Of a DNA stretch of 64,000 nt, positions 36,655 through 48,114 are shown one piece after another. The position numbers and the translations under genes were made by a program. The stretch is from Ostrinia nubilalis (lineage: Eukaryota > Arthropoda > Insecta > Lepidoptera > Crambidae). Below the pieces are notes generated by a model. It saw nothing but the letters and a program-made list of their open reading frames with translations, made no database searches and was not told where the DNA came from. Numbering within the stretch: the first letter of the stretch is position 1; every line of letters starts with the position of its first letter. The stretch is taken from positions 2,978,501-3,042,500 of the forward strand of contig NC_087112.1 of NCBI RefSeq assembly GCF_963855985.1, written 5' to 3'.

Positions 36655-36951
36655 AACCGACTTCAAAAAAAGGAGGAGGTTCTCAATTCGACCCGTATGT
36701 TTTTTTTTTCTGTTTGTTACGCGATAACTCCGCCAATTATGAACCGATTTAAACAAATATTTTTTCGGCGTATAGGTAATACCTCAAGGGTGGTCCCATT
36801 TAAATTTAATAATAAAAAAAACAACCCCCAAGGGTGGAAAATTGGGGATGAACTTTTTTATACGCAATATCTCCGCCGATTATGAACCAATTTGAATGAT
36901 TATTTTTTTGTTGAATAGGTATTATTTGTGTTCACGCATTTGAAGTCGGTT
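36655..36951. mobile_element. MITE-like element with AACCGACTTCAAA ends and internal duplication
   Basis: Ends AACCGACTTCAAA and TTTGAAGTCGGT are inverted. Inside, a ~60-bp module (ACTCCGCCAATTATGAACCG.., 36719-36781) is repeated in diverged form at 36859-36921. A/T runs outside the ends obscure any target duplication. Fragments of the same element lie at 24437-24510 and 46210-46250. Confidence 0.72.
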
Positions 36952-37225
36952 TTTTTTTTAAAGTTATATTATTGAGCATCTTGCTCTTGCTTGCTAAGTA
37001 GCAATGCATGGATTTAACCATTTGGAATTTAATTTTGGAAGATTATTAATCGATTTGCATATCCTATTCAATGTGAAAGTTTTCGAGGGTAGATGGAAGG
37101 ATATACGAGTACAAGCAAAAACTATTTGAAACTTTACAGTTTCACTGTTTATTATACTCATAACAACATAATAGGCTATAATTTATAAAGATGTTGAGTT
37201 AGGCCAAATAACAACGATAAAATAA

Positions 37226-37428
37226 TCTATATATATAAAAGAAAGTCGTGTTAGTTACTCCACTTATAACTCAAGAACGGCTGAACCGATTTAGCTGAAA
37301 ATTGTCAGGGAGGTAGTTTAGAGCCAGGAGAAGGACATAGGATACTTTTATCCCGTTCGAAATTTAAAAAAAAAAGTCTGCTTATTTATTGCCATTAAGG
37401 CGGAACAAAGTTCGCCGGGTTTAGCTAG
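37226..37428 (+). mobile_element. Non-autonomous Helitron (TCTATATATATAAAAG subfamily)
   Basis: 203 bp. Begins with TC after A, shows the family words TCAAGAACGGCTGAACCGAT and AAGGACATAGGATACTTTTA, and ends with a GCGGAACAAAGTTCGCCGGG hairpin region, TTTAG and CTAG followed by T. The A|TC...CTAG|T borders and 3' hairpin are Helitron hallmarks. Confidence 0.85.
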
Positions 37429-39796
37429 TGTGAAATAATTATGTCGATTTCCATTTAAAAAGATGGAAATTGAAAACGCGGGAAAAGTCGCAGGCAAAAG
37501 CAACCACCGTAGTTATATTTTTATTATTTATCATAATATTTACTATATTCCTGAATATTATGAGTACATTGTGCGCAGACGCAGAATAGCGAACTCCCTC
37601 GTCCGTTCGCGCAACTACAAGTTACACAACGTCCAAAAGAAACATAATAACATTGTACGCAGCCCGTTCTACCTGTTTTTTACCGTATCGTGTTTCATAT
37701 ACGTCACGAGTACGTTAACTGTCCGGTAAGAAATACTACTTACGTGTGAAATCTGTATGAACTATTGTGATTAATACGCGTTTTTGTAGCTAAATTCTAA
37801 GCTTTAATTGAATAGAATAAAAATGAAATCTAAACAGTATTTACTGGACTGATCCAGAAAGGAGGATTATGTTTTTTATCTGGACAATTCGACTGCTTCA
37901 GTGAGATTCGAACCCATGAAAGGACAATGTTCGTTCTCCATACATTGTTCGCCGTTAGATCAACAGTGCCGAAATAATACTTTCTAGGTTCTAAATGACA
38001 CAAATCTTTATGTAAGAACAATTATTCCTGGCGGACCAATTCTATAAACTTATTGATAGCAATATTGTTATCATAACCTCTTACTTACTAGTATTGTATT
38101 ATATTATTTTATGCACATCGATTTGGGAGATGTTCTGTATTGTAGTTGTCGCAGCCAAATTGTATTATAATATTGGACGGGTTTTGGAAATAGCTCGGCG
38201 TTCCACTTTTATGATTTACTTACTTACATTTTGCACGTAAATAAATAACATGAATCCTATGTTTACTTTCCACTCTTGACATTTAACACGTGACTTACCA
38301 AACTAACTATCTCCATGGTTACCGTCTTAGTCTATGCATGACTAGGGATTGAACAACTTTTAATTGAATATTATTAACAATTCTCGATAATTATTATCGA
38401 TTGAAAAATATTCGGTATTTGAATCGAAAGATATATTCAATTTTATCAATATCAAAATATTCAATTTTAATAATAAAATAAATATTATTTACTACCACCT
38501 ATGAAATGTTCTAAAAATTGCCTGGAGCGCTCCCCCAATCCTGGGTTTTCCCTTTCCAAGCTGAGAGGATATCATTTTGGTTCTATCGATACATTATAAA
38601 GGTACATATTATTTGAAATGTATTACCAATTATTGTTATAAGCATTTTGAGCGAATAAAACTTTCAATTCTATTAGAACTTTAGACATTTCTCTCACTTT
38701 AAGCGGCATTGGATTTTTCATCGAATTTTGAAACTGTAACAGATATATTAAAGATGATCCCATATTGTTGTCATTGTCTATATCAGTGTTATGATCACAA
38801 TTCTTTTTATTTTATTCATGACCTTCGACCAGTTGGACACATTAGATAGCTTCTTGTAGTATCGTGCAATATATTTTTAACTTTTAATTAAAATCTAGTC
38901 ATACTGTAGCAATTTGGACGATTTATTTTATTTACAAGATCGGTATCTTATTGTCTATGATGACCGCAGTCAACATCACTATTACATGGATTCCTAACAA
39001 TGAAGTACGGCATTGCCTTGTGCCGATTTTACATAGATTTTATCGACACAAATTATGGAACTTCATAGGATATGGAGCAGGCCACGCCCTAAAATGTCCG
39101 GATGTCGTCATAGTATTATGGAATACATATAAAATACTTTTATTATTTCATTTTTTAATCCTCAAGTGTCCGTTACAATCTAATTAATATTTAAGTATTC
39201 AAAAAGTAAGAGATTAATTTTGATACTTTACTGCTGTGCCCAGGAATCTAAGGCGGTTTCTGACAATGTCCTTTGAATGCCCGGTGACTGCTTACGAAAA
39301 GGGTTAAATGACCCCCTATTGCCAAAATCATCTTCATCAGGAAGTTATTTTTACGCCAATGATACATGTCTTAAAAAGATTAATATCATTATATCAGTAT
39401 CAGTATTTTTGTTGACAAATAAAAACCTTAAATGAAAATTCCCAAGTAAATATGTATGATACTTATTTAACTTCAAATTAATTTTAATTTTTTCGGGTAA
39501 GTACTTCTTCTTCTTGTCGTGTCGACAACAAACCTACACAGTGTCAGTCCAAAACTCTGCTACAAGAGTGGCGTTTAAAAAAATCGAATGAACTCAGTGG
39601 GTCTACTTAAATGTTCCTCACACCTACCAAGGTGCTTTTACATTAAATTGCAACTTATCCGTCGTCTGGCGCCTTTTATTCTAATAAGCCACGTCAGACT
39701 CGAAATCAGTCGAAAATTCAACAAAGATCCTGTTAACGAAATTCAGTTAAATCAAGTTACTCATAAATTACGTTGAACCAAACGAGAAGTTACTTA
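37429..39796. other. Non-coding AT-rich stretch
   Basis: Contains a tRNA-like relic (37890-37975). AT-rich words near 38345-38465 (TAGGGATTGAACAAC, ATTATCGATTG) may be one end of another hAT-like element. No gene supported. Confidence 0.45.
37890..37975 (-). repeat. tRNA-like relic
   Basis: On the minus strand: GATCTAACGGCGA (A-box-like) followed about 45 bp later by GGGTTCGAATCTC (B-box-like). The acceptor ends do not pair and the anticodon arm is abnormal, so it looks like a SINE head or decayed tRNA copy. Confidence 0.45.
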
Positions 39797-40142
39797 AAGG
39801 ACGTAGCACACTTATCGACCCGTAAAGGGATCGTAGCCGTATCAACTCGAGGCGGTCAGTATTCTTTGTATGAAACTCCATACTCCAACGCAGATTTAAT
39901 TTTATCCGCACCGTAACGTATAGCTGACCCACGCTGAACTGTCCCACCAAACTCAATGACAGGGGGGCGCTACCATCGTTCAACTATATGGTTTCCAACA
40001 TGGCAAAAATCGGAACCAGCGATCCGGTATTGACGGTGGCGCCCCACTATCAATGTCATGGATAGGACAGTTCAGTATTTTGGAACACGAAAGGCGATAC
40101 GGTGTTGATCCCTTTCCGAGTTGATAAGTGTGCTATGACCTT
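39797..40142. mobile_element. Foldback element with AAGGACGTAGCACACTTATC arms
   Basis: 346 bp. The left arm AAGGACGTAGCACACTTATC (continuing CGACCCGTAAAGGGATC..) pairs with the right arm (..GATCCCTTTCCGAGTTGATA, then AGTGTGCTATGACCTT). TA lies outside both ends (39795-39796 and 40143-40144). The interior is GC-richer than its surroundings and non-coding. Confidence 0.8.
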
Positions 40143-40577
40143 TATTCTGAGCCCACACAGCCTCCCCCCTCCCCACAGCATGAGTCAAGCAATGCGCCCG
40201 CGCTGGTTTTGCAACCAAATTCTACTAGTTTAGACAATGGCATTATTAGACGCCATGTTGCGTGTAACACTTTTCGAGCTGTTTCTTTGCGATTTATTTG
40301 TTTTTCGTTTCGCAATTTTTGATATTTTTCTTATTTTTCATGAGCTAGTGGCGATTAGAAGCAGTTATAGAGTATACATGCAATATGAAGTTAGATGATA
40401 CCAGATTTAATTCTAGTGTTTAATTTAAATTACGCTATTCAAATTGGCAATTTAAAGAGAAAACGCTACAAACCTTGAAGGTACTGCTTAAACTCACAAC
40501 TTTTTTGACATTTAAGTCCTTTTACTTTGTAATCGCGCTTCTTTCAGTTACCAACCGTAACCTTCTTTCAATTTGAC

Positions 40578-40727
40578 TATAGTTCTTGCAACTCACGAAG
40601 GCGAGTGAGCTTTACTTGTGTGTGTACATGACGATAGTGTAAGTCTATCAAAACTTAAAAAAAACGAACAGTAGCGAGCCACCACATATGTAAAGCTTAC
40701 TCGCCTTCGTGAATTGCAACAACTATA
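40578..40727. mobile_element. MITE with CACGAAGGCGAGTGAGC arms, copy 2
   Basis: 150 bp, same terminal arms as 32840-33004 (TATAGTTCTTGCAACTCACG and complement). The interior is about 15 bp shorter. Confidence 0.87.
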
Positions 40728-43612
40728 AATTAAGGTCCCTGAAACGTAATGTTTTTATTTATTTATTTATTTGATCACAAACAAGGTTACATTGAGGCTT
40801 CACAAAAGTAACTATAAAAGATGACACTTGTTAAATGTTTTGTAGGTACTATTGCCCGTCAAGCTAAACACTATGGAATTTGATGAAACTTGTAATAAGG
40901 TTAATTTTGCAATGATAAACTAAATAGATGTTCTAGTAACAGATGCACTAACCTGCCTATTCACTGATTTTAGTTCTAGACTTCCAAACGCATCTAGCCA
41001 AGATCAAAGCTGCAACTATAAACATTTCTTTGCAAGTTACGACGCTGTACGATACGCGCTTGAAGTTTCCACGGTTCCGTCGTAAAAGGGTGTAAGTGCA
41101 AAAAAACTAGTTAGAAAAATAGAGTCCAGGAATATGGGCTGAAATTGAGTACTTCGGGTGGGTAAATAATAATAGAGAATTTGTTTTTCGCGATCCTTAT
41201 CTACCATTTCAGGGTTGATTCAAGATCCAAGAACACCTTCTAACTTTAAAGTGATAGTCGAGTAAGTATCATCAGACTATGGCCCCTATGGCAAGTCAAA
41301 TACTATCTCGGATAGCTCGATAGGTACCTACTCATTCACATAAAAACAGATAAAAAACTTATTTTTGGTAGTCTTTTTGAGAATGATGATGTCAAAGTTT
41401 GAAGAAAAACGTTGAAATTTAAATCTTACACTGTATCTTCAAAAGTTTTCTCAAAAAAAAGCAGCTTTCGCACATACCCCATTTTGCTCCACAGCCGGCG
41501 ATCTATAAATGCACTAATGTGCCGGTGTCTGTACGTGCATAGCGCATTGGAAAGAGCTGGGAAATATCGCGAATGTTTATTTTAGCTGGCTGAAAGAAGG
41601 CAATCTGGCTTTTGTAAGGCTGGGGGCGCACGGTGTGACGTCAGCAAAGAACTTTTGGTTAAGGCCAGGCGACAATTTTTTAGATCAATATTCATCATCA
41701 TCATCATTTCAGCCACAGGACGTCCACAGCTGAACATAGGCCTCCTCCAATGACTTCCACATCGCACGGTTGGTAGCGGCCTGCATTCAGCGCCTTCTTG
41801 CTACATGACGACAGACGACCTGATCAATATTGCTTGGACAGAAATCTTCCTTTAGTCTATACTGCGGGCACACAATTTTGAGCCATTTAAAGGCCAGTAT
41901 TGCTTAGTTCTAAAGGCAGCTGGGGCAGAAAACCACTGGATAGACCGATCGCGGAAAGCGTAGGACCGGTCATTGTGGAAATGCTTGGAAGACGTTTGTC
42001 CTTATTCACAGACATTTTTCTTGAATTTCAGAATCCCATTACATAAAAATTCATCTGCGTTCGAGCATTCCAGGTGAAGGCGTTTTCTTTGTCCTGAACA
42101 TCACTTTCCATAACTGGGAAATGCACGCTAAGAGCTTTTCCGTTGTGCATAATGAAATCCGTAATAATTTATGCCCAGAGCCTCATGAGGGCTATGGTAT
42201 TTGCCCTCACCATCTATCGCCACGTTAGAGTAAGGTTCTGCAACTCGCCAGTGGTGCCAACTGTTAAGTAAAAAAACGAGAGCCCTCATAATTATTTCAC
42301 CATAGATTAAAACCCGCTCGTGCACACCAAGCTCACTAGCGAATTCTATTTTTAAAGTTTAGATCGGCTAATGCGCCGATGCAGTTTTACGCATAATCCA
42401 ACCGGATGGCAGCCATTTTTAAATTCAGTTTTAGAACAGGAAGCACGCTCTACTTTCAGCTTTTATTTCGACTAGGCGTGTCTGTGGTAACCACTCCTCT
42501 GACACGTGGTTTTTATGAAACGCATCAGTTTTATTTGTGTAATTTTGTAAATGGTAAAGCTTAGACACAGTTTACAATATTTTTCTCATTAATAGAGACT
42601 GTCAAAATAATCAAAATCGGTAGAGGCAGAAAACTACATTCGATTAGGCGAATAATCAAAACAAAAGACACTTTATTATACTTTTTAAAGTTTAGTCAAA
42701 GGAGATTGATTTGGCACACAATTATTCAATTGTTGTGTTGGTTTCTCCATAGCTGCATAGGTTTGTATAGAAATAGAAACCTGTGACTGTGACGTCACAA
42801 TGAACTGAATGGCTAGGTAGTATAATTAACTAATCATTGATTTTACTGAAGGATGCGAGGGTGTAATTTTTCTTGCTCTTGTTACAATTTCTGAATAACT
42901 TTTTTTTATTACATAATTAGTTCTTTTTGTATCGTATAGTTGCCTTCTTTCAACCATAACGGGTTTTAATAGAATATAAAATAACTAGGTTTTTCTTTTC
43001 AATTTTTCTCGCCATTATTATTCAATGTTAACTGCACTATTACAGAAAAATACAAATTCCCAATTAGGTAGGTACACGAGTATTAAAGTTCCAAATCAAA
43101 TCAAACAATTTTTATTGCACAATGTAGGTACATACAGGTCACTCAATAAAATATTGTTCAGCTACATCAGACAGATCAATTTTTCGTGATTCAAGAAAAT
43201 ACCAAAATAAAGATTCTTTTATTCAAAAAATCTTTAATCTCAATCGAAAAAAATGAGATCACCAACGAGGATGCATTCGCAGCGCGCTGCGCACGCGTTA
43301 TTTTTGCAGCGACCTTGAAATTTGCCGGTATTTTTGTATGCACCTACTGCACTTGGCACAGAACTGGCTGATTATAAAAATCGCCGCCTGAAAAGTTTTA
43401 AGAGAAAAACGGTTCTTTTTTAAAGTTTTCGATTCAAATTTGAATTAGTACTTTTTTGCAATATTAGAACAGCTTTAACTTTAACTGGCAAGATGAATAT
43501 TGCAGAATCAAAATTTTAAAAAAAGTTTAAAAAAATATTTTTAATTTTGAATTGAATTCTTTGTTTGTTGCTGAAGAAATAAGTTGATAGAAATAAATTT
43601 GAAAGAACCATA
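40728..43612. other. Non-coding, with an RTE tail
   Basis: Holds a TTTA microsatellite (near 40755-40770), the minus-strand RTE tail at 41689-41825 and possibly another diverged one near 41880-42010. A frame at 43186-43371 is not supported. No gene. Confidence 0.5.
41689..41825 (-). pseudogene. 3'-terminal fragment of an RTE LINE, minus strand
   Basis: The plus strand reads ATCATCATCATCATTTCAGC, then CACAGGACGTCCACAGCTGA. This is the reverse complement of the RTE ORF2 end and ATGATG tail. It extends through the GGTAGCGGCCTGCATTCAGC region to the complement of the KVAG codons. Confidence 0.8.
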
Positions 43613-43729
43613 CCCCCTTATTAATAAAAAGTTACACCTAGGATGAACTCTGGATTAAAATGACATTGCCATACTAAATGACAACTTAAGCCAGAGTTCA
43701 ACTAGGGTGTAACTTTGTCAATAACGGGG
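43613..43729. mobile_element. MITE, CCCCCTTATTAATAAAAAGTTAC arms, TA flanks
   Basis: 117 bp. The left arm CCCCCTTATTAATAAAAAGT, then TACACCTAG..GAACTCTGG, pairs with CCAGAGTTCAACTAGGGTGT, then AACTTTGTCAATAACGGGG. TA lies on both sides (43611-43612 and 43730-43731). Confidence 0.83.
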
Positions 43730-44468
43730 TAAGAGTTTATTTTACAGTTTCATTACTTGTCAAATAGTGGAGTCCAAAAGTGGTGGTAGGGCATGGGGGC
43801 AGGACTATGTATTAAGTTTCTGTGCTTTATGGAACGTGTTTAAATGCCCTAAAAGTGGCCTACTTATACAGGGTGACAGGTAAAGCGATACATTCCTTGA
43901 AAGGGGTTAAAGTAGAGCTTATTTGCAGTCATTTAAGTCATATGACACCATGTCCGAAACTTGTTAATTTCCAAGTTATTCAGGATTTAAGTATTTTTTA
44001 AAAAATCTCCAGTTTTTATGTTAAAATGTACCCTTGTAATGAAGAATACGAAATAATGTTAACTTTTTTGTTGTATTCGTATAGCTAAATAACAAGATTG
44101 ACATTTTAAATTAAAATTTGCAAGAAAGAATCGTCATTACTCAAGTAAAAGCTAAAAAACCATGTATTATTTTGCAAAAAAAAATTGTTTTAGGTAATTA
44201 AACGAAGAATTTCCAAGAAAAAATGTATGGAATGTTGTGTACAAATTACAGAATTTAGTTCCTTGATTCATTAGCTATTCAAAAAGGTACAGGTGTTTAA
44301 CAAACACTACATAATTATTTTTTTATTTGAATTTAAACGTCTAGTAAGATACTTTCATAAAAAAATTTATAAATAAAAAAATCACTCTAACAACTATTCT
44401 TGGGTCTCAATAAATGAAAAACTTAGAATTTTAATAATAATTGTATCACCTAATTTTATTTAGGTACA

Positions 44469-44608
44469 TTATTTTAAGTCCTGCTCAAACTGTGAGCCCC
44501 GTCTTCTAATACAAGCTCGTAGTCTGTTTCTCACTTCTGTTTTTGTGACTCTTGTTGTCAAACTTTGCTGAATATCTTGAGCTGCCCTCTGAATGCGCTC
44601 ACGAAGCT
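44469..44608 (-). pseudogene. Duplicated C-terminus of the mariner-like transposase, left arm
   Basis: On the minus strand the left arm encodes the C-terminal stretch, including TRVTKTEVRNRLRACI and a stop at 44469-44471. It is in frame, unlike the right-arm copy. It starts abruptly at the arm/spacer boundary and has no start codon or catalytic residues. Confidence 0.75.
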
Positions 44609-44899
44609 TTCACACACACAGCACACTTTCGGCTCAGTGTACGCCAATGGATGGATCAACAATATCCACTTCGTTGGATTGGGCGCGGTGGACCCATTCC
44701 TTGGCCAGCCAGAAGTCCGGATCTGACCCCTTGCGATTTTTATTTATGGGGTCACATGAAGTATCTCTTGTATGTAACCCCCGTAAACAACGAGCAAGAG
44801 CTTCGTGAGCGCATTCAGAGGGCAGCTCAAGATATTCAGCAGTTTGACAACAAGAGTCACAAAAACAAAAGTGAGAAACAGACTACGAGCTTGTATTAG
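44609..44899 (+). pseudogene. Truncated mariner-like (DDE) transposase fragment
   Basis: The spacer plus right arm encode a C-terminal piece with RWIGRGGPIPWPARSPDLTP followed by CDFYLWG. This is the conserved block around the third catalytic acidic residue of the Tc1/mariner superfamily. The upstream catalytic residues and DNA-binding domain are missing. A 2-base deletion relative to the left arm (CAGCAAAGTTT versus CAGCAGTTT, near 44840) shifts the frame, giving an early stop at 44899. Upstream residues of the open frame (from 44552) are read-through of the inverted left arm. It is non-functional. Confidence 0.85.
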
Positions 44900-45636
44900 A
44901 AGACGGGGCTCACAGTTTGAGCAGGACTTAAAATAATGTACCTAGATAAAATTAGGTGATACAATTATTATTAAAATACTAAGTTTTTCATTTATTTAGA
45001 CCCAAGAACAGTTGTTAGTGTGACTTTTTTATTTATTTATTTTTTTATGAAAGTATCTCACTAGACGTTTAAATTCAAATAAAAAAATAATTAAGTAGTG
45101 TTTGTTAAACACCTGTACCTTTTTGAATAGCTAATGAATCAAGGAACTAAATTCTGTAATTTGTACACAACATTCCATACATTGTTTCTTGGAAATTCTT
45201 CGTTTAATTACCTAAAACAATTTTTTTTTGCAAAATAATACATGGTTTTTTAGCTTTTACTTGAGTAATGACGATTCTTTCTTGCAAATTTTAATTTAAA
45301 ATGTCAATCTTGTTATTTAGCTATACGAATACAATAAAAAAGTTAACATTATTTCGTATTCTTCATTACAAGGGTACATTTTAACATAAAAACTGGAGAT
45401 TTTTTTAAAAATACTTAAATCCTGAATAACTTGGAAATGAACAAGTTTCGGACATGGTGTCATATGACTTAAATGACTGCAAATAAGTTCTACTTAAACC
45501 CCTTTCAAGGAATGTATCGCTTTACCTGTCACCCTGTATTTATACTTAAACTTCCTTCCATTTTATAAGTAGGTAAGTACTAGAAATTTAAATAAGGTAT
45601 GAATGTTAACAGCTAACTGAAAGCCATGTCCAGCCC

Positions 45637-45705
45637 ACGCTGAGTGGTTGAGGAAATTCGCGAGACGAATGAGTCACTGGTTCGAATCCTTGTAATAGTA
45701 AATAC
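45637..45705 (+). repeat. tRNA-like/SINE head relic
   Basis: Contains GCCCACGCTGAGTGGTTGAG (A-box-like) and ACTGGTTCGAATCCTTG (B-box). Acceptor ends do not form a proper stem. Likely a tRNA-derived SINE start or decayed copy. Confidence 0.45.
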
Positions 45706-46017
45706 AACTTTCAAATAAAAATACACTGTGTAATAGTTCTGTTGCTTTACCTTGTCTATTAAAAATAAACACGTGTACTATCATAGATACTAGCTTTGTT
45801 GCGCGGATCCACTCGCGAGTACCTACTTCTAAAAATATTTTCCAAGACAACCAAAAAGACGTTTACAGTTATAGTATAATAAATTAGGGGTTAAATCTAT
45901 GAAGAATCAATGTATTGACAGTTCATAAAAAAGTAACGTGCAATCAAAATATTTTGTGCAGCGTTTGTTTTTCAGAGCCTTTTTTTTCGTCGGGAAATAC
46001 TTTGCGCATTACTGGCC

Positions 46018-46185
46018 GATGGGGGTGGTCAGTTCCCACCGCTGCAACTTCTGTGCAGGTCACAGCTTGACCGCCAATAAAAACCCAATCAGTGAATATC
46101 AAAGTTGTCCCGGGGGAAAGTTAAACTGTCTTTAGACCCGCGACGAAACTTATCAAAAGAACATAAAGAGGAGTCCGAGGAGACA
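46018..46185 (+). repeat. Unclassified repeat block B
   Basis: GTTCCCACCGCTGCAACTTC, ACAGCTTGACCGCCAATAAA and TTGTCCCGGGGGAAAGTTAA match the 53698-53885 and 24780-24955 copies. Confidence 0.65.
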
Positions 46186-46209
46186 AACAAGGTAAAAAAT
46201 TTATGATAC

Positions 46210-46250
46210 CACAGTTAGCACGTATTTTTAGCCGACTTCAAAAAAGGAGG
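46210..46250 (+). mobile_element. Fragment of the AACCGACTTCAAA element
   Basis: GCCGACTTCAAAAAAGGAGG starts here but the rest of the element is missing. Compare 36655-36951. Confidence 0.5.
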
Positions 46251-46371
46251 TGAGACATATAACCTTTTTTAAAAACTTATTTTTAATCATGCCATTGATA
46301 CTAAAATGTCTAAAAAGCTTTCGTCCATTCGTATCGTTTGTCAGTGACATAACACCAACGTGACCGCAGTA

Positions 46372-46455
46372 ACAAGCGCTGGTCTAGTGGTTACACAAAC
46401 AATGTCACGTGTTTGACTCCCGCAAGAGGCAAATTCGTGTGGTGCATAAAGTTGT
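46372..46455 (+). repeat. tRNA-like/SINE head
   Basis: GCGCTGGTCTAGTGGTTACA carries a good A-box (TGGTCTAGTGG). About 40 bp later, CGTGTTTGACTCCCGC is a weakened B-box. It is not a complete cloverleaf, so it is called a SINE relic rather than a gene. Confidence 0.5.
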
Positions 46456-47377
46456 AAGAGTCGAAGTTATGTTAACTTTTAGATATTATATACTAGAATC
46501 GAGCAGTAACATCATTTTGACTGATCACTTCCCTTGAAAAAAATCGAAATTTGCAACTCAATAATAATTCCTGGTTTTAACTGTCAGTGTAATGTCTTTT
46601 TTCGAATTGTCACAATTTAATTTCAGCGACTGAATGATATAAAAAAATACTTATTTATTTATGTTGACTTTTTCTTTGAATGTATATGTACAGTGTGTAT
46701 AAATATTTATAAATAGTTAAATTATATTTTACAAAGAAGAAAAAGAGTTTATAATATAATTTCTTTACGTTCCATATTAAACTTTTCATGCGAACAGAAA
46801 GATTTAAAAGTATTTACAATGTATGTAATTTGTATAATTCAAAACGAATTCAATTTCATTCAAACCATATTTAATTCTAAGCACGATTTTATTAATATCA
46901 CTATGACTGATGACATCACACATTGCCTAAACATGTTCCATGCGAACATAAAATACTTTTCGCATTATAATAAATTCATTTATAAATAATCTTTGCGACA
47001 GTCTAAATCGGTACAACGCCTAATCATTGATACGTTTAGCGTCCTTGTCTGTCGCATATAATTGTAATAGGAAAGAACGAAACAAAAACGTTTAGTCACA
47101 CGCATTTTTTAAGATCTTCAAATATTGTAGGCGTAAGATTATTGGGCATCACACTAGAAAAATGTTAGACTCGCACACTGATATAGCACGCACACATAGA
47201 AGAGAGCATTCCGATTGGCCAGTTTGCACGGTTATGTTAATTTTTCGTGTCTATTTTTGTATTGCAAGTTTTTATCCCTTTCGAGCGGGGAGTGGGCAGT
47301 CTTGATACTTTTTGGGTCATGCATAATTTTTAATTTGTTATTGTTATTGCTGAGATCAAAGACGTTAGTAGCGCAAA

Positions 47378-47595
47378 CGTGAATATTTGGTTGGTGATGG
47401 GCCTTATTCTGAGTCTTCCTGGCTACCATCTTTTCTAATTTTGTCACCATAAAAACAATGTTAACAGCTTTTTTGTGTTTTGGCAGTTGGAGATAGATAG
47501 CCAGTTCTTCTGTGGTGGGGATCACGACGTGGAGCTCGCTTCCACCTTCGACCTGATCATCACTTTCCATCGGGTGAGATGCAGGCCAAAAAAGT
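47378..47595 (+). mobile_element. tRNA-derived SINE, 3' body, plus strand
   Basis: Diverged copy of the 53018-53344 SINE body: GGTTGGTGATGGGCC.., AACAATGTTAACAGC, GATAGCCAGTTCTTCTGTGG and AGCTCGCTTCCACCTTCGAC. It lacks the tRNA-like head and ends in AAAAAA. Confidence 0.75.
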
Positions 47596-48033
47596 AAGTG
47601 ACGTTTTTTCATTGCAATGTGTTTTACGTACTAAAAATAAGCATTCATTCTATTCAAGGTGCGGGCCATAAACTACATTTTTAATGCAAATATTTCAAAC
47701 AGAATCTTGCGTAATCCACCATTTACATTACGTTATGTAGTATTGTTGTGTACTTGCATAGAAAAACACTTAAATTATGTGTATGCAAAGCAGTGCAACA
47801 GATGCATTGAATAAAAAGAAGTGGCTAATGAGGTGTAATAAAATAAATAGTATAACCAAACAACCATTGCACTGGTCATTAGAATGTTAACTAATACTTG
47901 TTTTATGTTAAATCTACATCACGCTAGGGATGCTCGATGATCATCGATGTTGAAAGCAAAAAGATCGATGTTTTAACATCGTAATACTATAAGAAAAATA
48001 TCACAACATCGATGTTAATGGAATCTATCATAA

Positions 48034-48114
48034 ATGACATCCGAAAGACTATTTTCAGAAGCTAGCTCTACTCTTTATCAACAAAGAAATAAGACTTTTC
48101 CTTCAGTCAGTTGA
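48034..48114 (+). pseudogene. Remnant of hAT transposase C-terminal dimerisation domain
   Basis: A 26-codon frame, MTSERLFSEASSTLYQQRNK plus a few residues to a stop at 48112-48114. The SERLFS-A motif is the hallmark of the hAT C-terminal dimerisation region. Everything upstream is deleted: only about 110 bp separates it from the left end. The reading direction points toward the right end of the element, as expected for the 3' part of the gene. Confidence 0.82.

Larger units (their letters stand above)
43869..45536. mobile_element. Long foldback transposon derived from a mariner-like element
   Basis: 1668 bp bounded by CAGGGTGACAGGTAAAGCGA and its complement, with TA duplications at 43867-43868 and 45537-45538. 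Two inverted arms of about 740 bp (43869-44608 and 44799-45536) are very similar over their whole length and are separated by a 190-bp spacer. Both arms carry the same transposon end: terminal repeat, 3' UTR and the last part of the transposase. It is therefore a head-on inverted duplication of one end, not an element with two natural ends. Transcripts crossing it could fold into a long hairpin (inference). Confidence 0.9.

Noticed and set aside
37890..37975. Possible functional tRNA gene on the minus strand
   Set aside because: Acceptor stem halves do not pair and the anticodon arm is abnormal. Kept only as a tRNA-like relic.
45790..45830. ACTAGCTTTGTTGCGCGG resembling a Helitron 3' end
   Set aside because: No matching body or 5' TC end was found nearby. 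Too short to call.
47232..47612. Minus-strand open frame of 126 codons
   Set aside because: It lies across the SINE body at 47378-47595 and is an accidental frame in a non-coding repeat.
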